Shown here: positions 56,399 to 64,000 of the stretch, in pieces
How the letters are laid out: each line of letters opens with the position of its first letter
How positions within the stretch are numbered: the stretch's first letter is position 1
Origin: Bimuria novae-zelandiae CBS 107.79
Lineage: Eukaryota; Ascomycota; Dothideomycetes; Pleosporales; Didymosphaeriaceae
Assembly (NCBI GenBank): GCA_010015655.1
Contig: ML976691.1
Location: forward strand, 103,849 to 167,848
Direction: 5' to 3'
Length of the DNA stretch: 64,000 nucleotides
Made by a program: the position numbers and the translations under genes
Notes under the pieces: model-generated
Told to the model about the DNA's origin: nothing
The model's input: only the letters and a program-made list of their open reading frames with translations
The model's database searches: none

Positions 56399-58393
56399 AT
56401 GGCCGGTCTCTTGTTCTCCGCGTCTTTGACCGCTCTATTGGCGTCGATCTCCGTATCCGCAGTTCCCATCGTTAAGAGAAACGAGTACACCTTCATTTTG
56501 AACAATCCCTATGGAGACGCCATCTTTGAGCTCGGGAACGTCTCGTATCTCGCAAATACGGTGCATCCCAAGGCCGTTCTTGCAACGGATTGCAAGGCTG
56601 CCACATCATTGCTCCCGATTACAGTAGTGAAGACAAATGAATCGACTATATCCCAGGCCACTTTAGAAGGAATCATTTCATCCTACCTGGAAGCCGACGA
56701 TGTCTTCAGCCACGACTTCTTGGATGGCTTGTACATTTCTTCGACAGTAAGGTCATCGCTGGACGCATCTGCAGTGGAATACCTCGGATCGTTCAGCACC
56801 AGCTTCATCTTCGTGGACGACTCGATTTCCGGAGATGGGCCTTTCTCGAAGATCTCAATAAAATCTTCTGCCGACATGCCTGCGGGACCCTACCTAGCGT
56901 CTATTGAGGAGGGGTCGGTCAGCTTGGCAACTGTTTACCGGCTGTGTCCGGATACGTACCGAACGTTTCTATTTGGTGCATACAATACCAACGATGGCGA
57001 ACAGAACCACTCACCTCTTGGTGTCTTCTTGCCGAAGTTTTGGGATCCTATGATTCCGTAAGTCTGACAACCATTTGAACTTTCAATCTCGCTGACTCTG
57101 CTCAAGTGTGCCTCGTGTATATACTATTGGGGAGACGATAGACCACTTGCGGGCGAACGTGTTGCCATCAAAGATTTGTACGATGTTAAGGGCCTCCAAA
57201 CCTCCGGCGGAAGCCAGGCTTGGGTCTACATCACGCCGATTGCCAATGGAACCGCGCCTTCGGTTCAACAGATCTTCGACCTTGGAGGTGTCGTAGTAGG
57301 AAAGCAAAAGCTTGCCCAGTTCGCATCAGGTGCAAACCCCTGGGAGTGGCAGGATGAGCACTACCCGTTCAATCCCAGGGGTGATGGATGGCTCACCTGT
57401 TCTGCATCTTCTTTTGGCGGAGGCTGCTCGATCGCTGCATATGACTGGCTTGACTACGCCATAGGAAGCGACACCGGATCATCAATGAGGAGACCAGCTG
57501 CGGTATCCGGCACTTACTGCCAGCGTCCAAGTCAGGGCATGATTTCTCTTGAACGGGTTCTGCCTCTTGGAGGTGCCAGTGACACGGCTGGCGTATTTTC
57601 ACGCGACCCTTACAAGTGGATCAAGTTCGCAAAGAACTGGTACTCGCCCTCCCTTCATCAGGATGCTTCCATCACAGGTCTGTCACCTCTTTAAGTCCCT
57701 GACAATTATCTTTTTCCCAAGACCATCCTGTATCCCACCGACTATCTACCCTTGAACAACTCAGCCGCAGAGCCCATCCTTCAAGACTTCATTGCGAATA
57801 TGTCAAGAATCCTCAACATGACGGTGAAGGAGTTCAACTTTACTGCAACTGTTCAAAACTGGACTGATCCTCTGGCTTCCAATCTCACCACGTTGACCGC
57901 GTCGACTTCGGTTATCAACACGTGGTCCACATGGGAGGTAATTGGAAGGTCTCTCACTACTGCCTGGGTCGCTCTGTTCGACGGACGCTTCCCCCCGATC
58001 GATCCCGCACGCCGCCCTGGCTGGCGCGCCTTCAACGAATCCCGCACAAACCAGACAGCATACAACGCAGCCCTGGTCACTAAAAACATCGGAGTCGAAT
58101 GGTACGAGCGCGAACTGAACGAGTCCCCAGACGCTTCGTACCTTGCTGCTCTGCCCAAGGGTACAAAGATCACTGGTGCAAACATCTGCCCAATATTCGG
58201 CTGCGCTGATTTCACTGTTCCAATCGGACAGGTCCCGTATCAATCCAATATTACGTTCCACGAAGAGATGGTTCCTGTCACTATCAACATGGTGGTGAAG
58301 CGGGGTTGTGATTTTATGATCTATAATATGATAGAAAAGCTGGTGGATGAGGGCGTGTTGAAGACAGTGAAGACGGGGAGGACAGCATACTGA
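56399..58393 (+). pseudogene. amidase-signature enzyme with fungal N-terminal domain, two lesions
   Basis: The first exon, 56399-57057, starts with a signal peptide (MAGLLFSASLTALLASISVS) and an N-terminal domain of the kind preceding some fungal amidases. A GTAAGT...CTCAAG intron (57058-57106) follows. The amidase signature is clear: [17 protein letters not shown] (catalytic Lys), [21 protein letters not shown] (cis-Ser region) and [12 protein letters not shown] (nucleophile Ser; GSDTGGS is usual). One base appears missing near 57112, because the exon leaves the splice in a frame offset from [24 protein letters not shown] at 57692-57694 interrupts GLSPL...[13 protein letters not shown], which continues in the same frame to 58393. 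CAA to TAA explains that stop. Relatives hydrolyse amides; this allele should be truncated. A sequencing error at the frameshift is possible. Confidence 0.75.
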
Positions 58394-58748
58394 GTGCTTT
58401 AACGAACGTGTCAACGAAACAAGAGAAATGAACAATAGAAATGATAATAAAATCAAGTGCATGCGTTTAGTCCGGCATTGGCATTTCTCTAAGGCGGTCT
58501 CCTCCAAGCTAACAGGTCGTTGACCACACCTTCCCGCTGTGTCGTAAATTGTCCGCGTTAGGTCAGAAGAAGACTAGCACCTGCACGCTTCCAGCCTCAC
58601 CATTCACCCTCCAGACTTGGCAAATGACTCATTTCCCATCATTGCCTACTACGAACAATACCGGTTTTTGAGCAAATCAAGAATGAAACGGCTGTTCGAC
58701 ACCACGCTGCACGGCGCCAACGCCGCGCGCTGAAAGCACCACGGACGT
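58394..58748. other. intergenic region
   Basis: 3' flank of the amidase pseudogene and upstream region of the APH-fold gene. Nothing besides the TATA box described separately was recognised. Confidence 0.4.
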
Positions 58749-58756
58749 TATAAAAG
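58749..58756 (+). promoter_or_regulatory. TATA box of the APH-fold kinase gene
   Basis: TATAAAAG lies 41 bp upstream of the ATG at 58797. It is a consensus match only. Confidence 0.6.
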
Positions 58757-58796
58757 CCCGTCGACGGCTCAATCTTTCCCGCACAAGAACGCCAGC

Positions 58797-59894
58797 ATGA
58801 CCGATGAATACGATCCAACCACCGGAAACGGTCTCTCCGCCTATCTCACATCCCAAAAGATCAACCACTCCTCCGTTCAACTCCTAACCGGCGGCACCGC
58901 AAACTATGTCTACCGCGTCACACTCCCATCCGGCTCAACCACCATCTACAAACACGCAGCGCCATACCTACACTCCAACACCGCCTTCTCCTTCGACCCC
59001 GCAAGAATGGACTACGAGAACCGCATCCTCGAAATCCTCCCACCCCTGTTCCACGCCCAACTCCCAGATTCAAACGTCCACGCAGTAAGCGTGCACTCGT
59101 ACGACCGGGCCAGAAAGCTGCTCTGCCTCTCCGACGGCGGCCCCCGCCACTTAAAAGACGCATACACCGATCCCACCCTCAACATCCCCAAGATAGGGGC
59201 GGAGCTCGGGAAATGGCTCGCCGCACTGCACACCTCCACCCCTGCCACGCCGCTCTCTCTCACCCCCACCGACACCAGCCTCAAAGCGAACAATCCAATC
59301 GGTGTATCCATCTACCGGTACGCGTATCAAAATCTGCACCTCGCGTTCGCACAATACCTCCCCGATGACGTTGCCCTCGCCCACGAGGTCAACGAGGTCT
59401 ACGGTTCCCGTCTCACGCACGAGAATGAATGTCTCTGCCACGGCGACTTCTGGCCTGGAAATGTGCTGCTCAAGAACCCCTCCACCTCGAGCTCGTCTAC
59501 CCCCACCTCAGTGGACCTCACAGTGGTGGACTGGGAAATGTCCCGCCGCGGTACCTCCGCCACCGACGCCGCACAGTTCTGCGCCGAAGCCTTCCTGCTC
59601 GACCGGTTCCGCGGGGCCCGCGGTTTACTCCCTGCATTTCTAAATGCTTATCTCGCAGTGCGCGGGGGAAAGGCGCTTGGGCGGGAGTGGTTTGCGAGGA
59701 TAGCGGTGCACTGGGGTGTGCATGTGGGGTTTTGGCCGACGAGGGTGGAGTGGACGGATGGGGAGGGGACGAGGGAGTTAGTTGAGATGGGGGCGCAGGT
59801 GTTGAGGGCGGTGATAGAGGGGAAGTGGGGAGTGTTGTTTGCGGGAGAGCTGTTTAGGGGGGTTGATACGAGGTTTATGGATTTCGAGGGATAG
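58797..59894 (+). CDS. APH-fold phosphotransferase (aminoglycoside/choline-kinase-like)
   Basis: A single exon of 365 aa. The kinase-like fold is seen in order: a Gly-rich nucleotide loop QLLTGGTANYVYRV (about residues 28-41), the ATP-anchoring Lys in TTIYKHAAPYL, the Brenner motif CHGDFWPGNVLL (catalytic Asp, about residues 219-230), and the metal-binding VVDWEMSRRGTSATD (about residues 246-260). Fungal proteins of this family phosphorylate small alcohols such as choline, methylthioribose or fructosamines; antibiotic resistance is not implied. The substrate is unknown. The gene has no introns and its own TATA box. Confidence 0.9.
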   Translation: MTDEYDPTTGNGLSAYLTSQKINHSSVQLLTGGTANYVYRVTLPSGSTTIYKHAAPYLHSNTAFSFDPARMDYENRILEILPPLFHAQLPDSNVHAVSVHSYDRARKLLCLSDGGPRHLKDAYTDPTLNIPKIGAELGKWLAALHTSTPATPLSLTPTDTSLKANNPIGVSIYRYAYQNLHLAFAQYLPDDVALAHEVNEVYGSRLTHENECLCHGDFWPGNVLLKNPSTSSSSTPTSVDLTVVDWEMSRRGTSATDAAQFCAEAFLLDRFRGARGLLPAFLNAYLAVRGGKALGREWFARIAVHWGVHVGFWPTRVEWTDGEGTRELVEMGAQVLRAVIEGKWGVLFAGELFRGVDTRFMDFEG

Positions 59895-60554
59895 AGTGGC
59901 CGCCGGCGTTGGCATTGAAGGCTGTTGAGACGCGGTGGTCTGAGTTACTCCCAGGAGCATGGAATAACAGATGGCATCCCACCTCTAGCGCAAAGCTGAA
60001 AGTCGGCTATTCTATCACCTATTGTAGGGTAACACATAGTCGCTTGAAGCTGAAGGTTAGTCGTTGTATTACATATCCTAGGGTGACACGCTGGCCACGA
60101 CATCAAGTCCTTGTAGCTAACTTTTAGCATTATGTGAGAGCCCGCATCACGTTGAGTCAAGCGATGTCACTCACGATGCACTTGGCTCTCACCTTCAACT
60201 TCTCTATTTTCCGCCCTCAACGTACCTCCGCACATCCTCTCTTGCATATATAATACAATTGCTGAAGAGGTACCCAGACGCGGAAGTGCTCCCAACGGCT
60301 CCCAACGCGGGAGACGCCCGTACCATGCCATGCATTATGTTTTCGGTCGTATGCTCTCCGCCAAACGCCCCCGACGACTCTCTAAACTCTTTGATACAAG
60401 AAGGATAACATTCATCCATTACCTAAGCTCCCTCTCAATCCTCTCGTTCCATTCGTCTGAATAAGAGTTCCATTCCATGTCGTTCCAATGCTCGTGCGCT
60501 ATGAGGGGGTATTGTAGCTAAAAATGCGGCAAGCGTAAATGCAGCGGCTTAGAG
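59895..60554. other. intergenic region between convergent genes
   Basis: 3' flanks of the APH-fold and striatin genes. It includes a 54-bp tandem duplication described separately; a 72-codon frame (59909-60127) spans it but has no other support. Confidence 0.4.
59992..60099 (+). repeat. two degenerate tandem copies of a 54-bp unit
   Basis: AGCTGAA recurs exactly 54 bp apart (59994 and 60048), and the rest of each unit matches partly (TAGGGTRACAC near each end). Differences are mostly transitions. The unit is a multiple of three, and one frame reads KLKV..xITYxRVT twice, but coding is not supported. Confidence 0.6.
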
Positions 60555-63228
60555 TCATCTGGCGAAAACTTTAACCACGCCGTCGCCACCCGCTGAGACG
60601 ACCAGGCGGCCGTCCTGGCTCCAGACGACACTGCAGACACCCTCACCACGCATGATGCGGTGCGCGGTGATCTCCTGTGTGCATATGCGCTTATCGAGAG
60701 ACCAGAAGCGAATAGAGGCATCGTGACCCGCCGAGACGGCTTCATGGCCGTCTTTGCTGATGGCGAGGGAGGAAATGGCGGCCGGGTGAGCAAGCATGTT
60801 GTAGGTGCATTGGCCTTTGCCCAGATTAGTCAACAGAATATGAACTGAGTGAGAGGAGCAAAGCTTACCAGAGTTGGCATCGTAGAATCTGATGAACTGG
60901 TCTTCATGCCCACTGATGATGACGCCCTCCACACCGCCAGTATCGCCTGATCCCGTCGGGCCGTGAACAGCGCCCTCTTCGTCAGACCCTCGAGTGGCAT
61001 CTTGCGACGACGTGCCTTCTATGCTCTGTGAAGTGGTCACTACGGACGTGATGCCCGTCGCTGGAGTGCCGTCATATGTTTCAGCGCTAGCCATTCCAAT
61101 CAGCTCCTCGCCAGTCCGTGTGTCATACACAAGGATCGAAGCATCAGTGAATGACACCACAAAATTCTCTCCATTTGGGGAAAGAGGACTGATGCATGTA
61201 GGTGAGGGATGTGTGGCTCGCTCGATGGTGTGTACTAGCATGTAGTGGAACGGTGTCGACGTCGCGATGCTCGGTTGTGGAGACGAAGGGTAGTTAGATC
61301 CTGACGTTACCGAATGCCTCCGGCTTCCACCAACACCGCGGCGCGAGCCGGTCTGGGGCGACACCGGCTGCGGGGGCGCGCTTACAGCCCAAATCTTTAT
61401 GGTACCATCTGCAGAGCCTGATGCGAGCAATACACGGTCAGGACCACCGTAGTTGCTACAATCTGCACCGAACACCGAATGACATGTTGCCGGTAGTACG
61501 CATACAGTCCAGACAGCATCTGTATGCCCATCCAGGGTGGCTTTGGGGTCCACACGACCTCTCTCCCATACACGGATTGTAGCGTCTTGGCCTCCAGAGA
61601 ATATCCAGCCGTCGCCAGACACTCTGCCACCTGTCGCGAAGGAGGCCGTTGATGGACAAGCCGCCAGAGATGTTACTATCCCGTCATGACCGCGATGTGA
61701 CCAATAAGGAGATATGTCCAGATCGGTATTCATGCTATGCTGGTTGGCATAGCTTGCCGGAATGATCCACCTCTTGATCATGCCATCATCGCCCGCAGTA
61801 CAGATTTCCGGTTCGGCGGGACTACCACCTCCGGTGAAAATGACCGATCGTACAACGTCGAGGTGGCCGCGAAGAGCGAATCTTACTTTGAAGTTCTGCG
61901 GATCAGATCGTGCTACTTGACTGGACGCTTCATCAACTTTGCCTTGGCTCACCCGCCTCCTGTGCTGTTCGGCGCTGGTCTTTCGCTTCTGGCGTGGAGG
62001 CGAAGTTGCTGGGATGCTATCGGCTTTGGGGAAAGGCTCGTCTGGTCTTCCCGAGAGCGGCATCTCCGTAGTATTGTCGGCGGACGACTCTGGCGGGTCA
62101 AAATCCCAGTCTTCACGATTGTCTGCCGGCACCTGAGTAATCCCCAGACTGTGCTCTTCCGGGGTGGGAATTGGATTACCATCCTTGTCAAAGGTATAGA
62201 TGAGCTGTTCCACGACTTCGTCGGGCCGTGCAGAATCAGTGTTCTGAGGTGGCGGCTCTTGCTGCTGCGGTTGAGTAAATGGAGAAGGATCTGCATGAGT
62301 TGGCTGGTGTATCGGACCCGGGGGGTCCCGCGTCATTGGCGTGGATTGCGGATGAGGAGTTGATGATGAAAAGGGAAGGATTTCTACGGATGTAGGAATG
62401 ACGGGCGGTGCGTGGTTGGGAAGTGTTCTGCCAGGCGCGGTTGGAAGCTGCGTCGGCAATCCCTGGTGACGATATAAATCATCTAGGGAAGGCTGGCCGT
62501 TGTTCAGGAAACCAGAGCTGTTGTCTAATCCATGGTGTCCTGGATGTGGGGCTGGCTGAGCAGGCGGAGTCAAAAGATAGGTGATCTCCTCCACGCATTT
62601 TGTGAGGAACATTTTGGATTGCTCTCGGATGCTGTCTCGCTCTCGCTCGGCTTCGGCGTGTTCTGCGGACTCCGGGTCGACGTCGAGGAATGAATTATGG
62701 TGCTTAGTTTGAGCTAGATTGCCTTTCGAGTCAGCTTGGTTACGAGAGAGGGAGCAGCACAATGAGGAGTGTTTGCGCACGCTTAACAGGTCCCATACCG
62801 CTCTTAGGGTCTACTTTCGCCTTGCCCTTCTTTTCATCTGCTGTTGACTGGGCATTCGCGCCCGCGCCGCCGGCCTTGTTCTTCGCCCGCTCGTTCGTCA
62901 AGGCTTGCTCGAGCATGCGAATGTGCTTGTTCAGTTGGTCGTTCAGCTTCTTCGCACTCCGGACCTCGCCCTCCTGCTTTGCGATTTTCGCCTTCATTTC
63001 TGCGCGCTCAATGTCCCAGGCGTTTCGCGCACGCTCGTGACTGTGCCATTCCAGCTGCAGAAAGCGCATAACCCCTGTGCTCGCTGTCAGTACATTTCTT
63101 GCCAAACAACAACCATAGCTGCGGTATCCTTTACCCTGCAGCGTGTACTCGGTCCCTGTCGGCGCATTGCCATCGCCTGTGCCAGCGGCGCCGCCCGCAT
63201 TCATGGCCGAGGGCGACTGCCATGCCAT
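60555..63228 (-). CDS. striatin-family STRIPAK scaffold (Pro11/StrA-like)
   Basis: Exons 63228-63135, 63074-62799, 62722-60869 and 60814-60555 give 827 aa. Introns are 60, 76 and 54 bp; the last is a multiple of three and has a TTGACTAAT branch site. The striatin N-terminal domain is clear: [20 protein letters not shown], then a coiled coil of about 55 residues ([20 protein letters not shown]). A Pro-rich linker leads to WD40 repeats from about residue 430 to the end ([66 protein letters not shown]). Striatin is the PP2A-binding scaffold of STRIPAK, which in filamentous fungi controls hyphal fusion and sexual development. Frame and splice phases agree throughout. Confidence 0.93.
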
Positions 63229-64000
63229 CACGTCGCTCCTCTGGGGTGGTGTCGTGTTAATTCAAGCGGGTGTCAACATGCGGCGAGGTGGTGTTGACCA
63301 GGCGTGGATAGCTGTCCAGAACGAAGCTCGGATCGGGCAGGCGCACGGGCGGATCCGGGGCAGTGACGATGCGGAGAAAGTCAACAGGGCGTCGTGGAGG
63401 GTGCACAAAGGGCGCGCAGCAGCCCGGCAATTCAAACAAGCTGCCAGTGGCTCGCGGCACGGAAAGGGAGCGCTGCACGTCGTGGTGGTGCCCCAGTAGA
63501 GTGCCAAGCGACTCCGTCGAGCCCTTTCCTATTCGGGCCTAGCATCTGCATGAGCCGAATGCGACAGCGGATGCACGATGGACAGCATGCCAATCTTTGT
63601 GCTACACGTAAAACGCTTGTACTATATTCCAACAGCCGTGCGTTGTATTCAAACTTGGATGTATATTCTGCTGCATTCTATACTCAGTACCAATCTTTTC
63701 CTTGACCTTGAGGTCAGGTATTCGACTACGGACACTTTGGCGGGTAGCTGCATATGGGACGAATCCACTACGTTCAACCGCCTTTGACATCGTTAAGAAC
63801 GAACAGAGTACGAAGTACCTCACTTCATGGGAGCATCTGCTTAATCGGTATGTTTTCGATACGATGAAAAAGTCGGTTCCTCATCTATTCCGCAAGGATA
63901 GCCATCCCAGACCATTACTGCCTCACTGACAATCTGTGGCGCCAGGTCAAGTCGTGGAGGTCCGAAACTTACAGTACCTTTACAACTTTCTTCAAGATAC
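63229..64000. other. intergenic region upstream of striatin, to the window edge
   Basis: It holds the striatin promoter. Frames on both strands (63143-63499, 63394-63705, 63702-63929 plus; 63257-63507 minus) overlap each other and lack domains. No gene or repeat was recognised. Confidence 0.4.

Noticed and set aside
63143..63499. 118-codon plus frame over striatin exon 1
   Set aside because: It runs antisense to a firmly identified striatin exon and is a shadow of it.

Overview
This looks like nuclear DNA of a filamentous ascomycete, most likely a Dothideomycete of the Pleosporales type. Coding exons are GC-balanced, introns are short (mostly 46-120 bp, GT...AG, often with a CTAAC/CTGAC-like branch site), and genes are unclustered single units on both strands. 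The transposon relics show the TA-rich, stop-riddled decay expected of repeat-induced point mutation (RIP, C-to-T at CpA). All exon models here were read by eye from splice consensus and family conservation, so junctions are inferred unless stated.

Layout. 1-1.5 kb: 5' end of an undamaged Fot1/pogo-type transposon and a 646-bp foldback (MITE-like) element. 2-18 kb: an ankyrin gene with an in-frame stop, an MFS monocarboxylate-type transporter, a four-exon 2OG-Fe(II) oxygenase, RNA polymerase subunit Rpb12, a COQ8/ABC1 kinase-like gene divergent from an NTA1-type amidohydrolase, ribosomal protein eL39, a broken DUF7703-like membrane protein and a secreted Gly/Pro/Ser repeat protein. 18-28 kb: a gene-poor stretch and a 7.4-kb transposon nest (one Tc1/mariner element with 41-bp terminal repeats, then three decayed pogo/Fot-type copies), strongly AT-rich. 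28-38 kb: a Fungal_trans_2-type regulator, a GNAT acetyltransferase, an RTA1-family membrane protein, an unrecognised repeat-bearing gene with lesions and a duplicated tail, and a pyruvate-decarboxylase-like pseudogene. 39-52 kb: housekeeping genes (F-box-like protein with an N gap in its intron, a PH-LRR protein, PET127, a UBA/USP-like protein). 52-64 kb: a HeLo-like/STAND N-terminal domain fused to a PP1-type phosphatase, a broken amidase, an APH-fold kinase and striatin.

The housekeeping genes (RPL39, RPB12, COQ8, PET127, NTA1, striatin) act in separate core processes and form no pathway. The strongest candidate for a little-described system is the gene at 52520-54682: a domain otherwise typical of fungal NLR/STAND (allorecognition and programmed-cell-death) proteins joined directly to a PP1 catalytic domain whose metal-bridging Asp is replaced by Asn. 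A second theme is decay: at least five genes carry one to several stops or frameshifts, many explainable by single C-to-T changes, around an island of RIP-mutated transposons.
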